From contig JBGAOB010000067.1 in NCBI GenBank assembly GCA_044222045.1, positions 1-17,627 of the forward strand: a stretch of 17,627 nt of DNA, read 5' to 3'. Shown here in pieces: positions 1-7,163 of the stretch (positions within the stretch are counted from its first letter, which is position 1; each line of letters begins with the position of its first letter). The stretch comes from JBGAMH01 sp044222045 (GTDB taxonomy: Bacteria; Eisenbacteria; RBG-16-71-46). The translations under genes were made by a program, and so were the position numbers. A model generated the notes under the pieces. It saw only the letters and a program-made list of their open reading frames with translations, made no database searches and was not told the origin of the DNA.

Positions 1-1
1 G

Positions 2-124
2 GTGCCCGTGCGCATCCACCGCGTGACGGGCGAAGCGGACATGCTGCTGCCGGACGAAGGCTGGGTGCCGGTGGAAGCGCCGCAGGACGGCAACGCCGAG
101 CCGGTGCCGAGCGGCCGCAGCTGA
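2..124 (+). CDS. C-terminal end of an unrecognised protein (5' partial)
   Basis: An open frame enters from the left edge and stops at TGA 122-124, giving the last 40 residues. The tail is acidic and proline-rich (it ends EPVPSGRS), with a short stretch RIHRVTGEADMLLPDEGWVP that could be the end of a beta-rich domain. The codons show the strong third-position G/C bias of the other genes, which supports coding. No family can be named from this fragment. A promoter-like element for the next gene begins 11 bases after the stop, so this gene probably ends its own transcription unit. Confidence 0.55.
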   Translation: MPVRIHRVTGEADMLLPDEGWVPVEAPQDGNAEPVPSGRS

Positions 125-134
125 GCGCCGCGCG

Positions 135-163
135 TTTCGCGCGGTCCCGCGCGCGTGTAGTCT
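135..163 (+). promoter_or_regulatory. Predicted sigma70-like promoter of the 211 gene
   Basis: TTTCGC (135-140), a 17-base spacer and TAGTCT (158-163) lie about 50 bases upstream of the ATG at 211. The -10 resembles others in this window (TAGCTT, TAGCGT, TAACCT). It is a low-information motif in GC-rich DNA. Confidence 0.35.
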
Positions 164-210
164 GCGCGCGCGGCGCGCGCGGTGCGCTCCGCACGCACGG
201 AGGCACCCCG

Positions 211-1902
211 ATGTCCCGCCCGGCCGCCCGGTTGCTCGTCCGCCTCGAAGCCATCCGCCAGGAGTTCGGCGCGTCGTTCGCGCGCGAACGCGCCGCGCTG
301 CTGCGCCGCCTGGAACGCGCGAAGCTCGCGAGCGCCGACGAGGTGGCGCGCCTGCACGAAGCGCTCTGCTACGCGCGCGCCTACCCGGACTCGCCGGCCG
401 TGCGCGCGCTGGCCGTGCGGCTGTTGGACCGCTTCGATCGCCGCGCCGACCTGCGCGCGCACCGCGCGGCGCTCGAAGGCAGCGGCATCGCGGGCACCGA
501 CACGCGCTTCCGGTACTTCGCCGCCACCGCGCTGGCGCTGGCCGAAGCGTGGCCCGACCGCCTCGCGTACGACTGGGACGCGTGGGACGACCCTTCGCGG
601 CTCGAGGAACTGCTGCCGCTGCTCGCGGTGCACGGCGAGACGCCGGGGCTCGACGAGTGGGACCTGGGACTGCGCGGCTGGCTCGAGCGCATGAAGCCGC
701 CCGGCACGGGCGACGCGGCCTTCGTGACGCGCCGTCTCGCGGGGCGCGTGGCCGACGGGTTCCTGTTCGAGAAGCTGCACGACGGCATCGACGCGCCGAT
801 GGTGCTGAGCGCCGGGCCCGACACGCCGTCGCGTTCGCGTTCCGACTGGCCGGTCGCGCGCATCGCGTGGCAGAAGGGCCCGCTGCGGCGCGGGCGGCCC
901 GACCTGCGCGAGGAGCTGCGCCGCCCGCCGCTCGCGGTGCGCCCGGTGTCGCCACGCGACGGCGAGCGCATCGTGGCGATGGCGCGCGAAGCCATGGTGA
1001 CGCGCGCGCGCGACCTGGACGTGTTCGCGTACGGCGATGCGCGCGACGTGCGCATGGTGGACTGCGGCGACGGGCTGCAGTTCGCGATGATCGGCGCGAA
1101 GCCGGAACGCCGGCTGCTGATGGAGTCCGTGTACGGCTTCCTCACGCTGAAGAACGGCGTGCCCACGGGCTACGTGCTGACGAGCGCGCTGTTCGGCTCG
1201 GCGGAGATCGCCTACAACGTGTTCGACGCGTTCCGCGGCGGCGAGGCGGGCGCGGTGTACGGACGCGTGCTGGCGATGACGAAGCACCTGTTCGGCGTGG
1301 ACGCGTTCACGATCTACCCGTACCAGCTCGGCGGCGCCGGCAACTCGGAAGGCCTGAAGAGCGGCGCGTGGTGGTTCTACCGCAAGCTCGGCTTCGAGCC
1401 GCACGACCGCGCGGTGCGCCGGCTCGTGGCGCGCGAGGAGGCGCGCATGGCGCGCGATCCGGAGTTCCGTTCGAGCCTCGCCACCCTGAAGGTGCTGGGC
1501 GAGGAGAACGTCTACTGGTTCGAGGGCCGCAGGCGCGACGACGTGATCGGACGGCTGCCGCTCGCGAACGTGGGGCTCGCGGTGAGCGACTTCCTCTCGC
1601 GGCACTCGGGCGGCGATCCCGACCGCGGCGCGGCCGCGTGCGCGCGCGAGGCGGCGGCGCTCCTGCGCGGCGGCCCGGCGGCCGGCTGGAGCGCGCCCGA
1701 ACGGCAGGCGTTCGAACGCTGGGCCCCGCTCGTGCTGCTGCTGCCGGGCGTGGCGCGCTGGTCGCCGGCCGAGAAGCGCGCGCTGGTGGCGGTGATCCGC
1801 GCCAAGGGCGGCCGGCGCGAGACCGAGTTCGTGCACGCGTTCGACGCGCACCCGAAGCTGCGAGCCGCCGTGGCGGAGATCGCGCGCGGCGTGAAGGCGT
1901 AG
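211..1902 (+). CDS. Hypothetical protein with GNAT-like acetyltransferase segment (563 aa)
   Basis: The ATG at 211 follows GGAGG (199-203) at a 7-base spacing, so the start is well supported. The product is soluble, with no signal peptide or membrane helix. Residues 1-240 are charged and probably helical. Around residues 300-400 there is a GNAT-like pattern: strands (YGFLTLKNG, PTGYVLTSALF), then a Gly-rich turn PYQLGGAGNSEGLKSGAWWF, then the classic helix-turn YRKLGFEP near residue 390. That turn is where GNAT enzymes bind the acetyl-CoA pyrophosphate. Residues 450-563 are helical and may be a separate domain. The substrate is unknown. At 563 residues it is much longer than a single GNAT domain (about 150). 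The GNAT call is a motif judgement, and the rest is unassigned. Confidence 0.75.
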   Translation: MSRPAARLLVRLEAIRQEFGASFARERAALLRRLERAKLASADEVARLHEALCYARAYPDSPAVRALAVRLLDRFDRRADLRAHRAALEGSGIAGTDTRFRYFAATALALAEAWPDRLAYDWDAWDDPSRLEELLPLLAVHGETPGLDEWDLGLRGWLERMKPPGTGDAAFVTRRLAGRVADGFLFEKLHDGIDAPMVLSAGPDTPSRSRSDWPVARIAWQKGPLRRGRPDLREELRRPPLAVRPVSPRDGERIVAMAREAMVTRARDLDVFAYGDARDVRMVDCGDGLQFAMIGAKPERRLLMESVYGFLTLKNGVPTGYVLTSALFGSAEIAYNVFDAFRGGEAGAVYGRVLAMTKHLFGVDAFTIYPYQLGGAGNSEGLKSGAWWFYRKLGFEPHDRAVRRLVAREEARMARDPEFRSSLATLKVLGEENVYWFEGRRRDDVIGRLPLANVGLAVSDFLSRHSGGDPDRGAAACAREAAALLRGGPAAGWSAPERQAFERWAPLVLLLPGVARWSPAEKRALVAVIRAKGGRRETEFVHAFDAHPKLRAAVAEIARGVKA

Positions 1903-1947
1903 CAGTCCCGGGACACGCGTTCACCCGGCCTGATCACCGCGAGCGAT

Positions 1948-1965
1948 CGCGTGCGCGTTCACGCG
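1948..1965 (+). terminator. Weak inverted repeat after the 211 gene
   Basis: CGCGTG (1948-1953) and CACGCG (1960-1965) can form a 6-bp stem with a 6-base loop 45 bases after the stop at 1902. There is no T-tract. It may help end the transcript of the GNAT-like gene, but such stems are common at this GC content. Confidence 0.2.
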
Positions 1966-1973
1966 CGGCGGCG

Positions 1974-2003
1974 TGGCCACGGCATGCGCGCGCTCGCTAG
2001 CTT
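1974..2003 (+). promoter_or_regulatory. Predicted promoter of the Cyc2-like porin gene
   Basis: TGGCCA (1974-1979), an 18-base spacer and TAGCTT (1998-2003). The same TGGCCA plus 18-base spacer plus TAnCnT layout recurs upstream of the gene at 12779. That repetition is the main support, because neither hexamer is close to the sigma70 consensus. Confidence 0.35.
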
Positions 2004-2025
2004 GGCCGGCGCCCGCCCGCCGGCC
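2004..2025 (+). repeat. 8-bp perfect inverted repeat at the predicted transcript start
   Basis: GGCCGGCG (2004-2011), loop CCCGCC, CGCCGGCC (2018-2025). It begins directly after the predicted -10, so it could be an operator overlapping the start site, or a terminator for upstream transcription. The choice cannot be made from sequence alone. Confidence 0.4.
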
Positions 2026-2060
2026 ATCGCGCCGGTCCGCCCCCGCTCCGGAGCCCCCGC

Positions 2061-3272
2061 ATGTCCCGACGTGTCGCGCTGTCGTTCGTGCTCGCCCTCG
2101 CCGCCGCGGCTTCGCTCGCGGCCGACCTCCGTCCCGCCCACGCCCTGCCCGTGTTCGCGCGCCGCTACGGCGTCGGCTGCCGCCGCTGCCACGCGCCGTT
2201 CCCGCGGCTCAACCTGCACGGCGCGCTGTTCGCGGCGCACGGGTTCCGCGAGGGCGACGACGAAGCGCCGTTCGACACCGCGAGCACGCCCGACCCGCTG
2301 CTCGCGCTCGGCCGCACGCTGCCGCTGTCGATCCGCATGGACGGCAACCTGCAGGCGTTCGGGGGGCGCCACGAAGCGGTGCGCACCGACCTGCAGACGC
2401 CGTGGAACCTGAAGATCCTGTCCAGCGCTCCGCTGTCGAAGTCGCTGTCGTACTACTTCTACTTCTTCTTCTTCGAGCAGGGCGAAGTGGGCGTGGAGGA
2501 CGCCTACGTGCACTGGAACCGCGTGGGGGGCACGCGCGTGGACGTGATCGCGGGCCAGTTCCAGGTATCGGATCCGCTGTTCAAGCGCGAGCTGCGGCTG
2601 CCGCTGGAGGACTACACGGTGTACCGCGCGCACGTGGGCGACGTGACCACCGATCTCACCTACGACCGCGGGCTCATGGCCAGCCTGGAGCACGGGCCGC
2701 TCGCGGCGTCGCTTCAGGTGGTGAACGGCAACGGCAAGGTGACCGCGGAGGACTCGCCGGTGATGGACAACGACTCGCCGAAGAACGTGGCCGCGCGCCT
2801 GTCGCTGGAAGCCGTGCCCGGTGTGCGCGTGGGCGGCTTCGGCTACTCCGGCCGGCAGGACGGCGCGGCGGCGCCCGACGTGGTGCGCGCGGAACTCTGG
2901 TACGCGGGCGTCGACGCCACGTTCGACGCGGGGCCGTTCGAACTGAACGCGCAGTGGCTGCGCCGCCGGGACCGTCGGCCCACGTTCACGCCCGGCGAGC
3001 CCGACGCCACCACGGACGGCGGTTTCGTGGAGGCGCTGTGGACGCCCGAGACGTCGCGGGCGTACGCGTTCGCGTTGTGGAACCGCGTGGACTGCGACCG
3101 GCCGATCCTGGACCCGCGCGCCGGCGGCCCCGAGGCGGTGAGGCGCTTCCAGACGATCACCGGCGGCGGCGGCTGGCAGGTGCAGCGCAACGTGCGCGCG
3201 CAGGGCGAACTCACGTGGGACACCGAACGCGAGCGCTGGAAGACCACCGCGAGCATGGTGTTCGCGTACTAG
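2061..3272 (+). CDS. Cyc2-like monoheme cytochrome-porin fusion, outer-membrane beta-barrel (403 aa)
   Basis: The ATG at 2061 has GGAG (2050-2053) 7 bases upstream. A signal peptide of about 28 residues ends AHA. Next comes a short heme domain with a single CxxCH (CRRCH) followed by PRLNLHGALFAAHGF, which fits the CxxCH...PxLNxxGxxFxxxG pattern of Cyc2-type fused cytochrome-porins. From about residue 85 to the end the sequence is alternating beta strands (YYFYFFFFEQ, VDVIAGQFQV, AAASLQVV types) and finishes with aromatic Tyr, as outer-membrane barrels do. Length is close to neutrophilic Cyc2 proteins (about 400-440). Known Cyc2 moves electrons across the outer membrane, for instance from Fe(II). 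Whether this branch oxidises iron, exports electrons or only uses the heme structurally cannot be told. It has its own promoter and is not in the cytochrome operon, but lies only 1.5 kb from it. Confidence 0.75.
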   Translation: MSRRVALSFVLALAAAASLAADLRPAHALPVFARRYGVGCRRCHAPFPRLNLHGALFAAHGFREGDDEAPFDTASTPDPLLALGRTLPLSIRMDGNLQAFGGRHEAVRTDLQTPWNLKILSSAPLSKSLSYYFYFFFFEQGEVGVEDAYVHWNRVGGTRVDVIAGQFQVSDPLFKRELRLPLEDYTVYRAHVGDVTTDLTYDRGLMASLEHGPLAASLQVVNGNGKVTAEDSPVMDNDSPKNVAARLSLEAVPGVRVGGFGYSGRQDGAAAPDVVRAELWYAGVDATFDAGPFELNAQWLRRRDRRPTFTPGEPDATTDGGFVEALWTPETSRAYAFALWNRVDCDRPILDPRAGGPEAVRRFQTITGGGGWQVQRNVRAQGELTWDTERERWKTTASMVFAY

Positions 3273-3320
3273 GAAGCCCGAACGAAGCGCCTGAGGAGCC
3301 CGCACCCCTCGAATGGGGAA

Positions 3321-3342
3321 GGCTCGCGGCGCAGCCGCGGCC
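3321..3342. terminator. Hairpin between convergent genes
   Basis: GGC-t-CGCGGC, loop GCA, GCCGCG-GCC gives a 9-bp stem with one bulged T in the 152-base gap between the porin stop (3272) and the arginase stop (3425). It could terminate both converging transcripts. There is no T-tract on either side, so it is only a candidate. A second small pair, CCCC/GGGG, lies just before it. Confidence 0.35.
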
Positions 3343-3424
3343 CGGTGCGGGTCGCGCACGACCAGCAGGACACCCCGGCAGGTGCGCGAGTCCGAAGATC
3401 GTGCACGGACCAGCCTCCAACCTC

Positions 3425-4345
3425 TTAGAGGATTGTCTTGCCCAGGAGGCTCTGCGCCATCTCCACGGCGAGGATACCGGTCATGTTCTGGTTGTCGAGC
3501 ACCGGGTTCACCTCGACCAGGTCGATCGCCACGATGTTCGCGCGGTCGTGGATCATCTCCATGGCGAGGTGCGCCTCGCGGTAGCTGATGCCGCCCCACA
3601 CGGGCGTACCGGTGCCGGGCGCGTCCTCGGGGTCCACCACGTCGAGATCGAACGACAGGTGGATGCCCGCGGTGCCGTCGCTCGCCAGGCGGATCGCCTC
3701 GTCGAGCACGTCGCGCATGCCGCGCTCGTCCAGGTCGCGCATCGTGTACACGGTGACGCCGCTCTTCTTGAGGAAGTCGCGTTCGCCGTGATCGAGGTCG
3801 CGGATGCCGATCAGCACGGTGTTGCGCTCGCGCACCTTCGGCGTGCGCCCGCCGAGCTTCACCAGGTCCTTGTCGCCGTGCCCGAGCGCCACCGCGAGCG
3901 ACATGCCGTGGATGTTGCCGGAAGGCGTGGTCTCGGGCGTGTTCGAATCGCCGTGCGCGTCGAACCAGATGAGCCCGAGGTGCTCCTTGCGCTTCGCGAA
4001 GAAGCCGGTGGTGCCGGCGATCGAACCGATCGCGATGGAGTGGTCGCCGCCGAGCACCATGGGCATGCGGCCGTCGGCGAGCACCCGGTCCACGGTCTTC
4101 ATCAGTTCGCGGTTCGCGGCGAGGATCGCGTCCTTGTACCGCAGCTTGCCGGTGCCCACCTTCTGGGTCTCGGGAATCATCACGTCCAGGTCGCCGTAGT
4201 CCTCGACCTTGTGCCCGAGCGCTTCCAGGTGATGTTCGAGGTCGGCGATACGGATCGCCGACGGCCCCATGTCCACGCCTCGCCGGCCCGCGCCCAGGTC
4301 CAGCGGCACGCCGATCACTCCGATGTTCCGTCGCTTGGTCGCCAT
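3425..4345 (-). CDS. rocF: Arginase (306 aa)
   Basis: It hydrolyses L-arginine to ornithine and urea in the cytoplasm with a two-manganese centre. All signature blocks are present in order: VPLDLGAGRRGVDMGPSAIR near the start, GGDHS (99-103), DAHGD (129-133), NIHGM (144-148), SFDLDVVDPEDAPGTGTPV (231-249) and EVNP (278-281). The six metal ligands can be assigned as H102, D129, H131, D133, D233 and D235. The length is normal for bacterial arginases. DAHGD replaces the commoner DAHAD but keeps the ligands. The related agmatinase family is less likely given the GVDMGPSAIR and TSGN-like PSGNIHGM blocks. No Shine-Dalgarno sequence precedes the ATG, and the predicted -10 is only 9 bases away, so translation may be leaderless. 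No arginine or urea genes are adjacent. It is transcribed divergently from the cytochrome operon. Confidence 0.93.
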   Translation of the reverse strand: MATKRRNIGVIGVPLDLGAGRRGVDMGPSAIRIADLEHHLEALGHKVEDYGDLDVMIPETQKVGTGKLRYKDAILAANRELMKTVDRVLADGRMPMVLGGDHSIAIGSIAGTTGFFAKRKEHLGLIWFDAHGDSNTPETTPSGNIHGMSLAVALGHGDKDLVKLGGRTPKVRERNTVLIGIRDLDHGERDFLKKSGVTVYTMRDLDERGMRDVLDEAIRLASDGTAGIHLSFDLDVVDPEDAPGTGTPVWGGISYREAHLAMEMIHDRANIVAIDLVEVNPVLDNQNMTGILAVEMAQSLLGKTIL

Positions 4346-4354
4346 AGGCGCGGC

Positions 4355-4384
4355 ACGCTAGCACCGGCTTCGAAAGCCCGGCAA
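4355..4384 (-). promoter_or_regulatory. Predicted promoter of arginase, near-leaderless
   Basis: Read on the minus strand: TTGCCG, an 18-base spacer, TAGCGT, then 9 bases to the ATG at 4345. A start site 6-8 bases after the -10 would leave a leader of about 1-3 bases. The lack of any Shine-Dalgarno sequence in those bases agrees with a leaderless message. Confidence 0.45.
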
Positions 4385-4555
4385 CAAGGGGCCAATCCCG
4401 GACGATTCGAGGGAACCGATTCCGATCGGCGCGCGAATTGGTCGCGGTTTCGGGCCGGTGCGGTGTATTTTTCGGCACCTCTCCCGAGACTCCCCTTCTC
4501 TCGGGCACGCTCCTCGCAGACCCGTCCGGGTCCGCGGGGGTTCGAGCCCGATCGT

Positions 4556-4607
4556 GAGCAGGTCGGAACCACTTCAGGTTCGCGTCGAAAGTGGCCGATC
4601 AAGGCTC
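4556..4607 (+). promoter_or_regulatory. Long hairpin in the leader of the cytochrome operon
   Basis: Stacked stems in order: GAGC (4556-4559) with GCTC (4604-4607); GGTCGG (4561-4566) with CCGATC (4595-4600, one G-U); CCACTT (4569-4574) with AAGTGG (4589-4594). The terminal loop is 14 bases, with small internal loops of a/aag and aa. That makes 16 pairs in 52 bases of non-coding leader. It could be an attenuator, a protein site or an unrecognised riboswitch element. Confidence 0.4.
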
Positions 4608-4740
4608 GACAGTCCCCGCCAACTGGCTGCACGGCATGGCGAAGTCCCAACCGTCGTACCCGGCCCGACCGGACCCCTCTTCTTCGAGGCGGGGCCCCGG
4701 GGCGGGACCACCCGAGATCAACGAAGGAGTGCGAGATCGC

Positions 4741-5715
4741 ATGTCCCCTGCGGTCGCTCGTGCAGATTCCAACGTGCCCGAACCGGTGCGCCCCGTGGGC
4801 GTGACGGCGAAGGCGTCGTCGCCTGCCCGGCCGCCCGTGGCGCGCAAGGCCCCGGACGACCGCATCCCCATGTTCGTGCTGCTCGCGATCCCGGTCGCGA
4901 TCACGGCGTGGGGCTGGAGCTACTACGCCATCCCGTTCGGCGCGCGTCTGCGTCATCCGCTGCACGCGCTGCTGCGCCCGTCGGGCCCGGTCGGCCTCGG
5001 GCTGGGCATCACGGCGCTCGCGCTGTTCCTGTTCCTCTGGCTCTACGCCATTCGCAAGACCGTCAAGTGGCTCGCGTGGACCGGCGCCGTGGGCTCGTGG
5101 ATGCGCGTGCACGTGGTGGCAGGCCTGCTCGTGCCGCTGGTGGCCGCGGTGCACGCCGGCTGGCGGTTCGACGGCTTCATCGGTCTCGGCTACCTGAGCA
5201 TGTTCGTGGTGTCGCTGTCGGGCATCGTGGGGCGCTACCTGTACACGCACATCCCGCGGCAGGTGAACGGCCTCGAAATGTCGCTCGACGAAGCGATCGG
5301 CGAGCGGCGCTCGCTGCTCACGCGCATCGGAGCGGCGACCGGGCTCGAGCCGCACGCCGTGGAGCAGATGCTCGCGGTGGACGCGTCGTCGTACGAAGGG
5401 CTCGACCCGCTGCGCACGCTCGTGCGCATGGCGAAGGACGACTGGCACCGCGCGAAGCTGATCGGCCAGCTGCGCCGCGAGTGGTCGCGCCCGCGACCCG
5501 GCGTGCGCGCGCTGGACCCGAAGGAACTGCGCGAGACGTTGCGGCTGGCGCGCCAGGAGATGGCGCTCGCGCAACAGGTGCGCATGCTGGGCGCGGTGCG
5601 GAAGCTGTTCGGCTGGTGGCACGTCGCGCACCGTCCGTTCGCGATCACGGCGCTGCTCGCCGTGCTCGCGCACGTGATCGTGGCGCTCGTCGTGGGCGCG
5701 GTGAGCCTGCCGTGA
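4741..5715 (+). CDS. Diheme b-type cytochrome membrane subunit (324 aa)
   Basis: The chosen start is ATG 4741, with GAAGGAG (4723-4729) upstream. An open frame extends further left to 4591 but has no comparable ribosome site. A 40-residue basic, Pro/Ala-rich N-terminus precedes about five membrane helices: 43-63, 82-104, 122-141, 146-168 and 297-320. Two helices each carry a His pair 14 residues apart, H124/H138 and H297/H311 (H294 also nearby). That is the classic spacing for two stacked hemes held by two helices in cytochrome b/b6-type proteins. A hydrophilic region of about 120 residues (172-290) sits between helices 4 and 5 and is probably cytoplasmic. It is the first gene of the operon and its stop overlaps the next start by 4 bases. 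The likely role is to pass electrons between the cytoplasmic-side FAD/Fe-S partner or the quinone pool and the periplasmic multiheme proteins. The direction is not known. Confidence 0.8.
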   Translation: MSPAVARADSNVPEPVRPVGVTAKASSPARPPVARKAPDDRIPMFVLLAIPVAITAWGWSYYAIPFGARLRHPLHALLRPSGPVGLGLGITALALFLFLWLYAIRKTVKWLAWTGAVGSWMRVHVVAGLLVPLVAAVHAGWRFDGFIGLGYLSMFVVSLSGIVGRYLYTHIPRQVNGLEMSLDEAIGERRSLLTRIGAATGLEPHAVEQMLAVDASSYEGLDPLRTLVRMAKDDWHRAKLIGQLRREWSRPRPGVRALDPKELRETLRLARQEMALAQQVRMLGAVRKLFGWWHVAHRPFAITALLAVLAHVIVALVVGAVSLP

Positions 5716-7163
5716 ACGCGCTGCTGACGCTGCTGGGCTTCGCCGTGGTCACCGGCCTGTTCGCGTGGTTCCACGTGCGCGGCCAGTCCCAGGGCGCCGC
5801 GGCGCCGCGCGAGACGAGCCCGTGCCCGCGCTGCCGGAAGCCCGTGCCGAAGGGCGACGACTTCTGCCCGTCGTGCCAGGCGCCGCTGCAGGCGTTCCAG
5901 ATCGTGAGCGCGCCGCTCGCGCGCCCCGACACGGGCGCCTCGGACGGTCCGAAGCACGCACTGGTCCGTTCGGACGTCTGCGTGGGCTGCGGCACCTGCG
6001 TGGACGCGTGCCCGGAGCCGGGCGCGATCACGCTGGTGAACAAGCTCGCGATCGTGAACCTCGACCTGTGCAAGGGCCACGGCACCTGCGCGGCCGCATG
6101 CCCGGTCAACGGCATCGTGGTCACGAGCGGCGCCGCGGTGCAGCAGATGGACGTGCCCGAACTCGACGTGAACTTCCAGAGCAACGTGGCGGGCCTGTAC
6201 ATCGTGGGCGAGCTGGGCGGACGCGGGCTCATCAAGAACGCGGTCAACGAAGGCCGGCTCGCGATGGAGCACGTGTCGAAGTCGCTGCTGATCGATCCGT
6301 TCCGCGGCCGGTCGGACGACGGCATCGTGGACGTGATCGTGGTCGGTTCGGGCCCCGCGGGCCTGTCGGCCGCACTCGAGGCACTCAAGCAGGGCCTCAC
6401 CTACGTGGTGCTGGAGCAGGGCACGCTGATCGACACGATCGCGAAGTACCCGCGGCAGAAGCTGCTGCTGGCCGAGCCCGTGCGCACGCCGCTGTACGGC
6501 AACCTGTGGGTGGCCGACTCCTCCAAGGAGGAGCTGATCGCGGTGTGGCAGAACGTGATCGAGAAGAGCGGCCTCCGGGTGCACACCGAGGAGCGCGTGA
6601 CGGCCGTGGCGAAGGACGGCGGCGTGTTCCGGGTGACCACCAGCAAGGGCGAGCACCGCGCGCGCCGCGTGGTGCTGGCGATGGGCCGCCGCGGAACGCC
6701 GCGCAAGCTCGGCGTTCCGGGCGAGCAGCTCGACAAGGTGTTCTACGACATCGTCGAGATGGAAGCCTTCGAGGGCCAGCGCATGCTGGTGGTGGGCGGC
6801 GGCGACAGCGCGCTGGAGTCCGCGCTCGGCCTCGCGAACCAGGACGGCACCACGGTCACGTTGTCGTACCGCGGCACGTCGTTCGACAAGGCGAAGGAGC
6901 GCAACCGCACCAAGATCGACGCGGCGGTGAGCGCGGGCCAGGTGGAGCTGCTGCTGGAGAGCCAGGTGAAGGAGATCCGGCGCGACGTGGTGGTGCTGGA
7001 GTTCGAGGGCACGCTGCGGCTGCTGCCGAACGACTTCGTGGTGGTGCGCGTCGGCGGCGAGGCGCCGTATCCGTTCCTCGAACGGATGGGCGTGCGAATC
7101 GTCCGCAAGGAAGTGGCGATCGAGACGGGCGAGGGATCGGGTGCGGGCTCCGCGCACGCGTGA
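5712..7163 (+). CDS. Membrane-anchored ferredoxin / FAD-NAD(P) oxidoreductase (483 aa)
   Basis: It starts at GTG 5712, which overlaps the previous TGA as GTGA, implying translational coupling. Domains in order: one membrane helix (2-21); a zinc ribbon, C38/C41...C52/C55; a two-cluster ferredoxin with CVGCGTCVDAC (C90, C93, C96, C100) and CKGHGTCAAAC (C120, H123, C126, C130); a segment LYIVGELGGRGLIKNAVNEG (162-181) resembling the flavin-enzyme GD motif region; the FAD Rossmann motif GSGPAG (212-217); the NAD(P) motif VGGGDSALESA (361-371). The Rossmann half resembles YpdA/thioredoxin-reductase-like enzymes but has no CxxC redox disulfide. The basic residues after the helix suggest the body is cytoplasmic. 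It could oxidise NAD(P)H or reduced ferredoxin and feed the diheme b subunit, or run in reverse. The second cluster lacks its second Cys (His instead). Confidence 0.85.
   Translation: MNALLTLLGFAVVTGLFAWFHVRGQSQGAAAPRETSPCPRCRKPVPKGDDFCPSCQAPLQAFQIVSAPLARPDTGASDGPKHALVRSDVCVGCGTCVDACPEPGAITLVNKLAIVNLDLCKGHGTCAAACPVNGIVVTSGAAVQQMDVPELDVNFQSNVAGLYIVGELGGRGLIKNAVNEGRLAMEHVSKSLLIDPFRGRSDDGIVDVIVVGSGPAGLSAALEALKQGLTYVVLEQGTLIDTIAKYPRQKLLLAEPVRTPLYGNLWVADSSKEELIAVWQNVIEKSGLRVHTEERVTAVAKDGGVFRVTTSKGEHRARRVVLAMGRRGTPRKLGVPGEQLDKVFYDIVEMEAFEGQRMLVVGGGDSALESALGLANQDGTTVTLSYRGTSFDKAKERNRTKIDAAVSAGQVELLLESQVKEIRRDVVVLEFEGTLRLLPNDFVVVRVGGEAPYPFLERMGVRIVRKEVAIETGEGSGAGSAHA

Larger units (their letters stand above)
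4346..4740. promoter_or_regulatory. Divergent regulatory region between arginase and the cytochrome operon (395 bp)
   Basis: No credible gene lies here. The upper part (about 4430-4480) is locally A/T-richer, with TGTATTTTT at 4464-4472 that may contain a -10 for the rightward operon, though no good -35 is seen. Tandem small hairpins follow: GGTGC/GCACC (4457-4461 with 4475-4479) and CCCGAGA/TCTCGGG (4483-4489 with 4499-4505). A longer structured hairpin lies at 4556-4607. GGGGCCCC-type G/C runs at about 4690-4705 precede the ribosome binding site GAAGGAG (4723-4729). If transcription starts near 4475, the operon has a leader of roughly 260 bases, enough for post-initiation control. I could not match it to a known riboswitch. 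Confidence 0.5.

Noticed and set aside
1959..4508. 849-residue minus-strand open frame across the porin and arginase genes
   Set aside because: It lies antisense to the barrel gene and is in a different frame from arginase. Its Arg/His-rich composition is typical of shadow frames in GC-rich DNA.
4591..4740. 50-codon N-terminal extension of the cytochrome b frame
   Set aside because: No ribosome site at the upstream start, it overlaps the leader hairpin, and GAAGGAG correctly precedes ATG 4741.
4346..4740. Cyclic-di-GMP (GEMM-type) riboswitch in the cytochrome operon leader
   Set aside because: I looked for the conserved GCAAACC and ACGCAAAGCC-like core elements and did not find them. Only generic hairpins are present.
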